From Nostoc sp. 'Peltigera membranacea cyanobiont' 210A (GTDB lineage: Bacteria > Cyanobacteriota > Cyanobacteriia > Cyanobacteriales > Nostocaceae): a stretch of 64,000 nt of DNA. Positions 43,370 to 52,612 of the stretch are shown here, piece by piece. Every line of letters begins with the position of its first letter. The stretch's first letter is position 1. Made by a program: the position numbers and the translations under genes. The notes beneath the pieces were generated by a model, which saw nothing but the letters and a program-made list of their open reading frames with translations, was not told the origin of the DNA and did not search any database. The DNA lies in assembly GCF_002246015.1 (NCBI RefSeq), contig NZ_NOLJ01000006.1, forward strand, positions 351,364 to 415,363, read 5' to 3'.

Positions 43370-43459
43370 ATGGAGATTTTGACACTAGGTTGGGTATCGT
43401 TGTTAGTTGTGTTCACTTGGTCAATTGCAATGGTAGTGTGGGGACGTAACGGACTGTAG
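43370..43459 (+). CDS. petN: cytochrome b6f complex subunit PetN
   Basis: The 29-residue frame begins MEILTLGWVSLLVVFTWS and ends MVVWGRNGL, the PetN sequence. It is a single-span subunit at the periphery of the b6f complex in the thylakoid membrane. It is too short for most gene finders. The gene is plus-strand, between the kinase genes, with the next small membrane protein starting 7 bp downstream. Confidence 0.95.
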   Translation: MEILTLGWVSLLVVFTWSIAMVVWGRNGL

Positions 43460-43466
43460 AGGCATT

Positions 43467-43628
43467 GTGGAAAGTCCATTCTTGAGTATTTTGGCTTTAT
43501 TTGCTGTAGTGCTGCTTGTAGTAGTCACTGGTGGTATTGGTTATTTGACCCTGGCAGATTGGCGCGATCGCCGTCGTCGAGATGAAGAGAAACGCACCAC
43601 CCGCAGCGCCACTCCCAAGCGGCGATAA
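43467..43628 (+). CDS. small single-span membrane protein following petN
   Basis: A GTG start preceded by AGAGG gives 53 residues: a hydrophobic helix (LALFAVVLLVVVTGGIGYL) and a basic C-terminus (WRDRRRRDEEKRTTRS). The tight 7-bp spacing to petN suggests co-transcription. It may be a photosynthetic-membrane accessory protein; this is inferred only from its position. Confidence 0.7.
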   Translation: MESPFLSILALFAVVLLVVVTGGIGYLTLADWRDRRRRDEEKRTTRSATPKRR

Positions 43629-43652
43629 TTTTCTCGTGATTGAAAATCTTTT

Positions 43653-43683
43653 TGTAGGGACGCGATTGTATCGCGTCCCTACA
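43653..43683. terminator. hairpin TGTAGGGACGCGAT-TGT-complement
   Basis: Perfect 14-bp arms with a 3-nt loop, followed by TTGTTTTT, 25 bp behind the small membrane protein gene. A member of the dispersed GACGCGAT repeat family also seen at 21533. Confidence 0.75.
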
Positions 43684-43780
43684 TTGTTTTTATGACATTC
43701 CCAGAAAATAATTGTTACCTTTGCGATCGCAACGGGAATCATGAAATAGAAGACTTTCAATATTTAAAGTCCCACTGGGA

Positions 43781-46700
43781 ATGGAAAACTCCTCTACTAC
43801 TCAACCCATAGAACCAAATTCCGAACGGCAAGAATCTCATTCAGATGTAACATGCTCCTTGCGTCAGAATGAGCAACAAAAAGCCTTATCTGGAGTTATT
43901 GCCCGTATTCGGGAGTCTCTAGACATAGAAACTATCTTCAAAATTACAGTCACTGAAGTTCGCCAGCTTCTGAAAAGCGATCGGGTTGGCGTGTTTCGTT
44001 TTTATCCTGATTTGGCATGGGAAGGAGAATTTATCTATGAAGATGTGGCAACCGAATGGGATTCGGCATTAGCTGCCAAACTACGCGACCACTGCTTTAG
44101 TGAGGAGTTCGCAGGACTTTATCAGCAAGGTCGAATTAGAGCAATAACTGATATTTATGAAGTTAATGCTAGTGATTGCTACATCCAAATTCTGGAAAAA
44201 TTCCAAGTACGTGCCAATATAACTGCCCCCTTGATCAAAGGTAAAGATTTATGGGGATTGTTGTGTATTCATCAGTGTGGTAATCCTCGACAATGGGAAG
44301 CATCAGAAATTGAGTTTGTGCAATTAATCGCCGAACATCTAGGAGTTGCTTTACAGCAAGCAGATTTCCTGGAACAAGTCAAACTACAATCAGCAGAACT
44401 AGCACAAGCAAAAGCCAGAGAAAAAGCAGCCCAATGGCAGAAAATCATAGCTATCACCATTGAGAAAATTCGTCAGTCTCTAGATTTGGAAAGCATTTTC
44501 CACACAACCACCGCAGAACTTAGGCAGCTACTAAATGCCGATCGCGTGGCTATTTATCGCTTCAATCCCGATTGGAGTGGTGAATTCGTGTTTGAATCAG
44601 TGGCAGAGGGTTGGGTTTCCCTCATAGAGCAACAGTCGCAACGGCCGGAATTGAAAGAGAACGTTAGCGAATGTAGCGCCAAAGATTTAGCTAAACCCCC
44701 AGTCGCTGATACCTATTTACAAGATACAGAGGGTGGGAGCTTTACTCAGTGTGAAGTCTACCGAATTTGTAATGATATTTACAATTCAGGCTTTAGTGAC
44801 TGCTACATTAAAATTTTAGAGATATATCAAGCAAGAGCTTATGCGATCGTTGCTATTTACCACGGTCAAAAGCTCTGGGGTTTGCTAGCAGCATACCAAA
44901 ACGCTGGAACCCGTGATTGGCAAAAAGATGAGGTTTACTTGCTTACCCAAGTGGGCACCCAACTAGGTGTGGCTTTGCAGCAAGCAGAATTTATCCAACA
45001 AATGCAGATTCAAGCAGCAGATATCAGTAAAGCTGCTGAAAGGCAAAGGGCGTTGGCGAACACAGTAGAAAAAATTCGTCAGTCACTTGAAATTGAAGCC
45101 ATATTTAAAACCACTACTCAAGAAGTTCGTCGGTTATTAGAAGTGGAACGAGTCGCAATTTATCGCTTCTATGCTGATTGGAGTGGCGAATTTGTGGCTG
45201 ATTCCATCGTTGATGGCTGGACACCAATGGTTAAGCCGCAGCCAGTGACGGAACGCGTTCTTGTGGAAGGAAAACAAGCAGGTAAGTATGCACGTAATGA
45301 AGTTTTTGTACCCATTTCTCAGGGCGAAAAGCTGTGGGGATTGCTAGTAGCTTATCAAAACTCCCAGCCCCGTTATTGGCAAGATGAAGAAATCAACTTG
45401 TTAGCACAAGTTGGCGTTCAATTGGGGGTAGCATTACAGCAAGCTGAGTCCTTGAAACAGATGCAAGTGCAAGCCCAAAAACTGGCTAAAGCCGCCGAAC
45501 GAGAACGGAAAGCAGCCGAAAGGGAGAAGGCGCTGGCTGCAACGGTAGAGAAAATCCGCCACTCTCTTGATATTGACACCATTTTTGCGACCAGTACAGA
45601 AGAAGTCCGACGGCTATTGGAAGTTGACCGAGTGACAATCTATCGATTCCGAGCTGATTGGAGTGGCGAATTTGTTGCTGAGTCTTTAGCCCAAGGTTGG
45701 ACACCAGTAAAGAAAATTGTACCTACGATGTCTACGATGGTCACTGAGCCAAGTCGTTCGCGGAGCGTCTCGCAGAGAAGTGCGAGCTACGCCTACGCAA
45801 ATGATTACTTGCAAAAAAACCAAGTAGGAGACTTTGCTAATGGTAAAACTCTGGTCATTAAGGATATTAATAGCACCGATGATTCTATTCCTTATATTGC
45901 CCTGATTGAACTCATGGAGGCTAGGGCATATATGATTGTGCCGATTTTTCAGGGTGAGAAACTTTGGGGATTGCTAGCAGCTTATCAAAATACCAAACCC
46001 CGTGATTGGCAAGAAGATGAGGTAGATTTGCTAATGCAGATTGGGACTCAGTTAGGGGTAGGACTTCAGCAAGCGGAATTACTGGAACAGACTCAACGTC
46101 AAAAAGAAGAAATCACCCAGACTCTTAAAGAATTGCAGGACACTCAGAGCCAGTTAATTCAAAGTGAAAAAATGGCAGGCTTAGGGCAGTTAGTTGCTGG
46201 CGTAGCCCATGAAATTAATAACCCGATTAGTTTCATTTATGGCAATATCACTTATGTTACTGAACATACCGAAAATTTATTTAAATTACTGCGCCTTTAT
46301 CAGAAACAGTATCCTAAGACAACAGAGGAAATTAAAAAGCAAGTAGCAGCATTAGATTTAGATTTCATTAATGATGACTTGCCCAAAATTCTTGCTTCAA
46401 TGAAGATGGGGGCAGAGCGGATATCTCAATTAGTCTTGTCTTTACGAAGTTTTTCTCGGCTTGACGAATCAGGAATGAAGCCCGTTGACCTTCATGAAGG
46501 TATTGACAGTACTTTGCTAATCTTACAACATCGACTGCAACCACAAACTAATTCTTTTGCTATTGAGGTAGTAAAGCAATATGGTGAATTGCCCCCAGTA
46601 GTTTGCTATGCAGCCCAGATGAATCAGGTATTTATGAATATTCTCAACAACGCGATTGATGCACTGGAAAACTCAGCAATTAGTGGAAAAAGAATTGACA

Positions 46701-46975
46701 ATCCTAAAATTTGGATACGTACAGAAGTTATAGAAGAGAATATTGTTCTGATTTGGATTGCTGACAATGGTTGTGGGATTCCAGAGATTGTGCGATCGCA
46801 CATTTTTGAACCTTTCTTTACCACTAAACAACCTGGACAAGGTACTGGTTTGGGGTTATCTATTAGTTACCAAATTATTGTAGAAAAGCACTGCGGTACT
46901 ATCAAATGTGTTTCTGAACCTAGTAATGGCTGTGAGTTCTGGATACAAATTCCGATGAAACGGACAATTAGTTAG
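43781..46975 (+). CDS. four-GAF histidine kinase
   Basis: Four GAF domains at roughly residues 35-195, 225-405, 425-580 and 600-770 share motifs such as DRVAIYRF, DWSGEFV, GEKLWGLLAAYQN and QLGVALQQAE. They are joined by coiled linkers. HisKA (GQLVAGVAHEINNPISF) and HATPase (NQVFMNILNNAIDAL, ADNGCGIPE, GTGLGLSISYQI) end the protein. No clear phytochrome-type Cys is seen, so bilin binding is unlikely. A short dispersed repeat in GAF4 (about 45750-45795) adds SRSRSVSQRSASYAYAN in frame. The input signal is unknown. Confidence 0.9.
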   Translation: MENSSTTQPIEPNSERQESHSDVTCSLRQNEQQKALSGVIARIRESLDIETIFKITVTEVRQLLKSDRVGVFRFYPDLAWEGEFIYEDVATEWDSALAAKLRDHCFSEEFAGLYQQGRIRAITDIYEVNASDCYIQILEKFQVRANITAPLIKGKDLWGLLCIHQCGNPRQWEASEIEFVQLIAEHLGVALQQADFLEQVKLQSAELAQAKAREKAAQWQKIIAITIEKIRQSLDLESIFHTTTAELRQLLNADRVAIYRFNPDWSGEFVFESVAEGWVSLIEQQSQRPELKENVSECSAKDLAKPPVADTYLQDTEGGSFTQCEVYRICNDIYNSGFSDCYIKILEIYQARAYAIVAIYHGQKLWGLLAAYQNAGTRDWQKDEVYLLTQVGTQLGVALQQAEFIQQMQIQAADISKAAERQRALANTVEKIRQSLEIEAIFKTTTQEVRRLLEVERVAIYRFYADWSGEFVADSIVDGWTPMVKPQPVTERVLVEGKQAGKYARNEVFVPISQGEKLWGLLVAYQNSQPRYWQDEEINLLAQVGVQLGVALQQAESLKQMQVQAQKLAKAAERERKAAEREKALAATVEKIRHSLDIDTIFATSTEEVRRLLEVDRVTIYRFRADWSGEFVAESLAQGWTPVKKIVPTMSTMVTEPSRSRSVSQRSASYAYANDYLQKNQVGDFANGKTLVIKDINSTDDSIPYIALIELMEARAYMIVPIFQGEKLWGLLAAYQNTKPRDWQEDEVDLLMQIGTQLGVGLQQAELLEQTQRQKEEITQTLKELQDTQSQLIQSEKMAGLGQLVAGVAHEINNPISFIYGNITYVTEHTENLFKLLRLYQKQYPKTTEEIKKQVAALDLDFINDDLPKILASMKMGAERISQLVLSLRSFSRLDESGMKPVDLHEGIDSTLLILQHRLQPQTNSFAIEVVKQYGELPPVVCYAAQMNQVFMNILNNAIDALENSAISGKRIDNPKIWIRTEVIEENIVLIWIADNGCGIPEIVRSHIFEPFFTTKQPGQGTGLGLSISYQIIVEKHCGTIKCVSEPSNGCEFWIQIPMKRTIS

Positions 46976-47126
46976 GAAAAAACAGGCGATGTATTCTCTA
47001 CGAGAGGCTACGTCACAGGACACAGAGGAAAGAGGAAAAAGGCGATTGTGCTGTGGAGATTTTTACAGGCGATCGCTTATCATAATTTCACTAACATTAG
47101 TAATATAAGTTGCTCTATGAATTAAT

Positions 47127-47351
47127 ATGGAAACTAAAGAAATTCTCCAAGCACTCCCAAGCCTGAGCATAAGCGATCGCCTGAAGATAGCTGAATCAGC
47201 CCTGCAATTGGTTCTTCAAGAAAAACACTCACTTACCAAAGATGAGCAAAAATGCCAATTAACACTAGCCGCAATCACAGCTATTGGAAATTATGTCAAT
47301 AAAAAGTTAGCGATCGCTTTTTTATCCCACGCAATAGGCGCACTCGATTAG
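47127..47351 (+). CDS. hypothetical small helical protein, 74 aa
   Basis: It starts METKEILQALPSLSISDRLK, a pattern common in cyanobacterial antitoxin-like small proteins of unknown type, followed by a helical end. There is no adjacent toxin on the same operon; the PIN gene pair begins 150 bp further on. Confidence 0.45.
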   Translation: METKEILQALPSLSISDRLKIAESALQLVLQEKHSLTKDEQKCQLTLAAITAIGNYVNKKLAIAFLSHAIGALD

Positions 47352-47504
47352 GAACTGATTCTTGCTCCGTTCGATACCATGTCAGCGTCGGGACGTTCTC
47401 AGTAAACTAAAATAGCTATTCACGCTAAAATATAATATAACTACCAGTGCTAAAACTGATTAATATCTACTCGTGTTTTTAAATTATCTACTTGAAAGGT
47501 ATTT

Positions 47505-47828
47505 ATGAACAATAATCAACCGCTCACAGCACAATCATCAACTACACCCCGCGCTGAACTATTATTAGAAATTCAACAAACTCCAGAAGAATATGTACCA
47601 GAATTACTACAATTTGTACGTCTATTTCGTCAAAGTGTGACGATGAAACAGACATCATTAAATAACTGGGAAAATGCTCTCAATGAAATTAATCAGAGTG
47701 ATGCCGTCAAACAACAAGAAAGGAAAACAAACATAAAAAAAATATTTGAGTCATGGAATGAGTTAGATGAACAAGAAGAACAACAAACTTTAAAAATTAT
47801 TGAATCCATGAAAGGTATTTCTATTTAA
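47505..47828 (+). CDS. putative antitoxin of the PIN toxin downstream
   Basis: A helical, acidic protein (TPEEYVPELLQFVRLFRQSV; KIFESWNELDEQEEQQT). Its stop lies six bases before the ATG of a PIN-domain gene, the usual antitoxin-toxin order. The family is not recognised; the role is inferred from position and charge. Confidence 0.6.
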   Translation: MNNNQPLTAQSSTTPRAELLLEIQQTPEEYVPELLQFVRLFRQSVTMKQTSLNNWENALNEINQSDAVKQQERKTNIKKIFESWNELDEQEEQQTLKIIESMKGISI

Positions 47829-47834
47829 AATAGG

Positions 47835-48284
47835 ATGAGTAAGGTTATTATCTTAGATTCTGCACCTGTAGGATTAATTACTAATCCAAAAGCAACGCCT
47901 CTAGCTGTGCAATGTCAAGAATGGTTTTATACGCTCTTTGAGAGAGGATATGAAGTAATTTTACCAGAAATTATAGATTATGAAATTAGACGGGAATTAT
48001 TAAGAGCAAATAAATTATCAGGAATTATAAAACTTAATCAACTCAAGTCAGAAATTATCTATCTTCCTATTACAACAGAAGTGATGTTGAAAGTAGCAGA
48101 GTTATGGGCCCAAGTCAGAAATCAAGGAAAATCTACAGCAGATAATAAAGCTTTAGATGGTGATGTAATTTTGGCATCTCAATCTATTTTAGTTGCTAAT
48201 TATGGGCATGAGGTTATTATTGCCACAAGCAATAAAAAACATCTATCTATTTTTATTGATGCTAGAGAATGGCAAGAAATTTAG
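47835..48284 (+). CDS. PIN-domain toxin-like ribonuclease
   Basis: The acidic residues of the PIN fold are visible: Asp in VIILDSAPVG, Glu in ILPEIIDYEIRREL, Asp in ALDGDVILA and a terminal polar triad (EVIIATSNKKHL). At 149 residues it is typical of the family. It likely cleaves RNA when not bound by the upstream partner. Confidence 0.75.
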   Translation: MSKVIILDSAPVGLITNPKATPLAVQCQEWFYTLFERGYEVILPEIIDYEIRRELLRANKLSGIIKLNQLKSEIIYLPITTEVMLKVAELWAQVRNQGKSTADNKALDGDVILASQSILVANYGHEVIIATSNKKHLSIFIDAREWQEI

Positions 48285-48450
48285 AAAATAAACCAAGCGA
48301 TCGCACCGTGGAGATTTAGCGATCGCTCTTTTTAACGAACCACAGAGGCGCAGAGGACACAGAGGAAGAAGAGAGCGATGCCTGCCTTCGGCGGGCTTCG
48401 CCTACGCACGCTGAAGATTTTGCAGGCGATCGCTTAGTGGAATCGATATT

Positions 48451-49350
48451 TTATTGATGCTGTTGCAACCAAGCCACTAAATCAGCTTCAGTGGAGAAAT
48501 CTAGTAAGGCTTCGGCTAAATCCTCTAAGTGAGTTAAGGATAACCCACGCAGTTCCTCTTGTAATTCAGGAGTAATCACACCAATTCGCTTTGTTAATTG
48601 ACGCTGGATTATTTTCAACTCTCCTTGTTGTATCCCTTCTTCCATCCAACTGGTGACGATTTGCATAACTACCTGCTGTTGAGTTGGTTCAAATTGAGCA
48701 ATTTCAGTCTGGAAAATTTCTTCTTCTTGAGCATTTAGCCGTAGGTAGGTGTCAATAAACCCAGAAATCAATTGTGTCCGCGCTGGATCTAGCTGTAAGG
48801 TAGCTAACAGGCGCAGACACTCAGATTTTACTCTGGGTCTGTCTTTTGGTGCTATGTTCATTTTAGCCATGAGCGCACTAGCTACGGGATTTTGCTGTTG
48901 CAGATATTCTCGCCAATTCAGGCGATTTAACTGGATGACATCATAGTTGAACTGCAAAACAACTTTATTGGGAAATGCTACCTGATGAAAATTTGTTTCA
49001 GCTTTTTTGGGGCTATCGTAAGAAAACAAAGCGATAGGATACACTGGCAAGGCGTATTTTTCATACAATCTAGCGAAGTAGCGATACATCCGCAAATCAA
49101 AAGCTTCTTGATAATAAGCTTGATGTTCTAGATGTACTAGGAAAAACGATTCTTGTCCTCTAAATCTCGCTTTTACTACTAAGTCAGTTTCATATTTTTC
49201 TCCAGCAGTAACATCGGTAAATACCTCTTTGTCAATGAAGGAGATCGTATCCCGTTCCAGATAAGCTGTTATCTCTGGAAAAAATAACTCGATGAATTCC
49301 CAGAAGAAGGTTGTTAACAGTTCTTTGAATAGGCGATCGTGGTCTATCAT
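48451..49350 (-). CDS. Rpn-like putative nuclease/transposase with DUF4351 tail
   Basis: The N-terminus has LFKELLTTFFWEFIELFFP and a PD-(D/E)XK-type core (YETDLVVKARF; FFLVHLEHQAYY), followed by a helical part and the DUF4351 motif QRQLTKRIGVITPELQEEL near the end. Such proteins resemble recombination-promoting nucleases and are present in many copies in cyanobacteria. Activity here is not shown. HIP1-containing repeats crowd both sides. Confidence 0.75.
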   Translation of the reverse strand: MIDHDRLFKELLTTFFWEFIELFFPEITAYLERDTISFIDKEVFTDVTAGEKYETDLVVKARFRGQESFFLVHLEHQAYYQEAFDLRMYRYFARLYEKYALPVYPIALFSYDSPKKAETNFHQVAFPNKVVLQFNYDVIQLNRLNWREYLQQQNPVASALMAKMNIAPKDRPRVKSECLRLLATLQLDPARTQLISGFIDTYLRLNAQEEEIFQTEIAQFEPTQQQVVMQIVTSWMEEGIQQGELKIIQRQLTKRIGVITPELQEELRGLSLTHLEDLAEALLDFSTEADLVAWLQQHQ

Positions 49351-49880
49351 GTCAAATTTATATCATGTTTTGATTGGCGATCGCACCGTGTAGATTTTGC
49401 TGGCGATCGCTTTTTATCTCACACAAAGGCTCAAAGGAAGAAGAGAGCGATCGCAGGAGATTTGGTGATCGCTTTTTTACCTTATATAAAGGAAGAGGAG
49501 CGATCGCACCGTGTAGATTTTGCTGGCGATCGCTTTTTTTAACGAACCACTCCAGGCGCAGAGAACACAGAGGAACAGAAGGGGCGATCGCACGGTGAAG
49601 ATTTTGCAGGCGATCGCTCTTTTTAAAGAACCACAGAGGCGCAGAGAACATAGAGAAAGAAGATAGCGATCGCACTGTGGAGATTTGGCGATCGCTCTTT
49701 TCTAGCCACATAATATTTAGTATGGTTACACTCCATTCTTACTAAGTAAAATTGCTGAGGTATTTTGTCCTTATCTAACCCAAAATGGTTCATGGCTGAC
49801 AATAATATCTTTATTTAGCTACTAGGTAAAGCTTCAAGATTATTTTGTCAATCAATAAAAAGCACTTATCTAACTGGAGA
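49351..49880. repeat. cluster of HIP1-bearing short repeats
   Basis: A unit of about 40 bp, GATCGCACCGTGTAGATTTT followed by GCTGGCGATCGCTTTTT, recurs at about 49378, 49500, 49585 and 49667, with degenerate copies at 48300 and 47040. Between them lies AACGAACCACAGAGGCGCAG. The region has no gene I can support; the long minus-strand frame over it is an artefact of the repeat. Confidence 0.65.
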
Positions 49881-49983
49881 TAAGCTAAAAAACATCTAAT
49901 TTGCATAATCAAATTAAACATAACTCTTGTGGGGTGGGCATCTTTCCCGCCCAGCTTATGCAATTTAAATATGGAACAGCTTA
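49881..49983. repeat. 103-bp MITE-like element, copy 2
   Basis: Same length and ends as copy 1 at 32710-32812 (TAAGCTAAAAAACATCTAAT ... AGCTTA), with the conserved CTTGTGGGGTGGGCATCTTT and CCCGCCC core. It ends four bases before the start codon of the GTPase gene, so it forms most of that gene's 5' leader. Confidence 0.75.
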
Positions 49984-49986
49984 GTC

Positions 49987-51123
49987 TTGAATACTTACAC
50001 AGTAATTATGCTAGGCCCATCTGGATCTGGCAAGACAGTTTTTTTGGCAAGTATGTATAAGAACCTATCCACGCAGGGAGAGCATGGCTTCTTTTTAGAA
50101 GTTGATGGAGCAGAAAAAAGAAAGCGACTGAACAACATCTATACACAAATTGCTGTTGATGAGAAATGGCCAAAAGGGACAACATATAGCGAAATATCAG
50201 AATGGACTTTCACTTGTCGTGTTCAGACAGAAAACCTGCCAATTTACTCAGCTTGTAAATTTGCCTATTTGGATTATGCTGGTGGCAGGCTAACAGATGA
50301 AATGGAAGAAGAAGACGCTGCATTTGAGAGCAAGCTTAAAGAAGCTGAAACTATGCTGGGATTGTTAGACGGTCAGAGACTTTCTGCATTAATGCGTAAT
50401 GAAAAGCTAGGAAAACTTTGGGCTATAAACGATTTACCCAATATGCTTCATCTAATGCAGAATAGTAACAAACCAATTCACTTTGTTATTAGTAAGTGGG
50501 ATGTTGTACAAGGAAACTTTACATTAGAACAAATACGCGATCGCTTGCTACAAATTGAGGAATTTAGAAATCTAGTCAAACTGCGTAATAAAGCGGGTAC
50601 ACCAGTGCGCTTAATTCCAGTAAGTGCAGTAGGTATAGGTTTTGCTAAATTGCAACCAGATGGCAGTATGGCAAAAACTGGGGAGTTACCGCAACCATTT
50701 CATGTAGAAGTACCTTTAGCTTGTATTTTGCCAGATGTGATACAAAGCAAGCTAGAGGAACTCATGAGAAAGAGGCTAGAAGAACTTAGTACACCAATTG
50801 AAGTTAAACCAAACTTGAGTTTTTGGGAGAGATTAGGTCAAGCTTTTGGTAGTGGTCTGAAAATTGTGCAGCAAATTTTACCTAAAAAGTATCAATTTGC
50901 TGAAGATATCCTACAAAAATTGATTGAGTATGCTGAAGAACCAGCACAGAAGAAACAAGAAGCAGCAGTTAGAAGAACTGATGAGCTTCGTCGTGAACAG
51001 GCAGCATCACTCAAGGTAGTTGCCGATGAAGAAACAGCATTAAAGCACGTAATTAATTGCTTCTTATCTATTAGAAATAAACTCGACTACACATTTCCAG
51101 AATCGGATATTATGTTGCCATGA
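49987..51123 (+). CDS. P-loop GTPase of a two-gene module
   Basis: The TTG start is needed to keep the first strand (YTVIMLGPSGSGKT; Walker A at residues 10-17). DYAGG (residues 96-100) serves as the DXXG switch motif and FVISKWD (166-172) as the base-specificity loop (N/T-KXD type). The rest is helical with a C-terminal charged coiled coil (KKQEAAVRRTDELRREQAA). It resembles GTPases of bacterial NTPase-linked conflict or signalling modules. Its last bases overlap the WD40 gene (ATGA), so both are co-translated. Confidence 0.75.
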   Translation: MNTYTVIMLGPSGSGKTVFLASMYKNLSTQGEHGFFLEVDGAEKRKRLNNIYTQIAVDEKWPKGTTYSEISEWTFTCRVQTENLPIYSACKFAYLDYAGGRLTDEMEEEDAAFESKLKEAETMLGLLDGQRLSALMRNEKLGKLWAINDLPNMLHLMQNSNKPIHFVISKWDVVQGNFTLEQIRDRLLQIEEFRNLVKLRNKAGTPVRLIPVSAVGIGFAKLQPDGSMAKTGELPQPFHVEVPLACILPDVIQSKLEELMRKRLEELSTPIEVKPNLSFWERLGQAFGSGLKIVQQILPKKYQFAEDILQKLIEYAEEPAQKKQEAAVRRTDELRREQAASLKVVADEETALKHVINCFLSIRNKLDYTFPESDIMLP

Positions 51124-52589
51124 AAAGTATTCAGGCTTGGGGGTTCTTAGTAAGCCGTAATCAATACCTTGACTACAGGACGGTTGTAGCTCCCAATTTC
51201 ATGTGTCAAGCTGGCGCATCTAGCATACTTGCTAAAGCAGCAGAGGGTGATTTAACTGAAAACGGTTCTGTTGTGTACCGCGAAATATATGACTCTAAGG
51301 TTGGAGATTTTACTATAGTTTTTCGGGTTATTGAAGCAACTGCGGAAGATACAGGTATTCCTGGTAATGGCGTTTTGAAAGATACATTTGGCAGAGAAAT
51401 TTATTTAATAGAGGGCATTGTTTTAAGAGAATTAATGCCAGATATTATAGTTACACAGGACAATATCGAAAAAGTTCATAAACATCTGGTAAAGTTTTAC
51501 TACGAATTTTGGGATTGCACAACACCTGCCTCTGCCTTCTCCTCAGAGCATTTAAGTTTACAAATCGATAATACTTCAGATGTGTGTTTAAAATATATAC
51601 TAAAGCCATATAATTTTGGCGGCAAGCAATTACAAAAATCAGAAAAATCATCAATAAAAAAAACTAATTCATGGGAGTTTATATCTAGTGATATTTTTGC
51701 TGGTGAAATTAGTTCATGTGCTTTTATTTCTGATGATAATTTGCTAGCTATTCGCTATGATCAAAAAATTGATATATGGAATTTTAGTAATCGGCGAAAA
51801 ATTCATTGTTTCTCAGGAGGAAAAATCATATTTGGTGGTTATCTTGCACCAATGGCTATCAATCAAACTGGGCAATTTATTGCTAGTGCTATGATTGAAG
51901 GGACTGATTGCAATTTCGTTAAATTGTGGGATATAAAAAGTAAGCAAGAGACACTCATTGGTGAACATTTATGGACTGGATTCCATAGAGTTAAGGCTAT
52001 AGCTTTTACTCCTGATAGTAAAATAGTTGCTAGTGGTGGTGGGGATAAGACTATTAAGCTATGGGATATTAAAGAAGAACAATTAGAACTTGGTAGTCTT
52101 AGTGGGCATGATAGTGAAGTTCTATGTATAGCGATTAGCCCAGATGGTAAAACTCTTGCTAGTGGTGATGGACACGGAGTTATTAAGTTTTGGGACTTAG
52201 GAAAGAGACAAGAAAGTTGCAGTATCAAAGCTGGTAAACTTTCAGTACCTATTAATTCACTGGCTTTTAGTCCTAATGGTCAAATACTGGCTAGTGGCAG
52301 TGATGATCATAGTATTAAACTTTGGAATGTAAAGACGAAAAAAGAAGATTGCACAATTGGACAGCACTCTTCTCCAGTAAATGCAGTAGCTTTTAGCCCA
52401 GATGGTCAAATAATCGCTAGTGGAGGTGATGACTATAAAATCAGAATTTGGGAGTTAAAAAGTAAAACAGTAATTTTGGAGCTTTCTGGACATACCAAAG
52501 AAGTTAAATCAATAGCTTTTAGTCCTGATGGTCAAACTCTTGTTAGTGGTAGCAAGGATCGTACAATTAGAGTGTGGCAGCGTATATAA
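51120..52589 (+). CDS. WD40 propeller protein with an unknown N-terminal domain
   Basis: Residues 1-175 are a novel mixed alpha/beta domain (QAWGFLVSRNQYLDYRT; VFRVIEATAED; IYLIEGIVLREL). A linker follows and then seven WD repeats from about residue 190 (AFTPDSKIVASGGGDKTIKL; AFSPDGQIIASGGDDYKIRI; AFSPDGQTLVSGSKDRTIRV), which close one propeller. Partner of the GTPase upstream, probably sensor or scaffold; this is inferred. A hairpin at 52591-52612 ends the unit. The length and fold are ordinary for WD40 proteins, but the N-terminal domain is not one I recognise. Confidence 0.75.
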   Translation: MKSIQAWGFLVSRNQYLDYRTVVAPNFMCQAGASSILAKAAEGDLTENGSVVYREIYDSKVGDFTIVFRVIEATAEDTGIPGNGVLKDTFGREIYLIEGIVLRELMPDIIVTQDNIEKVHKHLVKFYYEFWDCTTPASAFSSEHLSLQIDNTSDVCLKYILKPYNFGGKQLQKSEKSSIKKTNSWEFISSDIFAGEISSCAFISDDNLLAIRYDQKIDIWNFSNRRKIHCFSGGKIIFGGYLAPMAINQTGQFIASAMIEGTDCNFVKLWDIKSKQETLIGEHLWTGFHRVKAIAFTPDSKIVASGGGDKTIKLWDIKEEQLELGSLSGHDSEVLCIAISPDGKTLASGDGHGVIKFWDLGKRQESCSIKAGKLSVPINSLAFSPNGQILASGSDDHSIKLWNVKTKKEDCTIGQHSSPVNAVAFSPDGQIIASGGDDYKIRIWELKSKTVILELSGHTKEVKSIAFSPDGQTLVSGSKDRTIRVWQRI

Positions 52590-52590
52590 A

Positions 52591-52612
52591 GCATTGAAAT
52601 TGTTTTCAATGC
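52591..52612. terminator. hairpin GCATTGAAA-TTGT-TTTCAATGC
   Basis: Perfect 9-bp arms just behind the WD40 stop and before the convergent pntB gene. Confidence 0.6.

Noticed and set aside
43781..46100. Cyanobacteriochrome GAF domains
   Set aside because: No bilin-attaching Cys-His context was seen in any of the four GAFs.
49358..49711. 117-aa minus-strand frame with repeated SDRQQNLHGAIA units
   Set aside because: The repeat in the protein simply mirrors the HIP1 DNA repeats.
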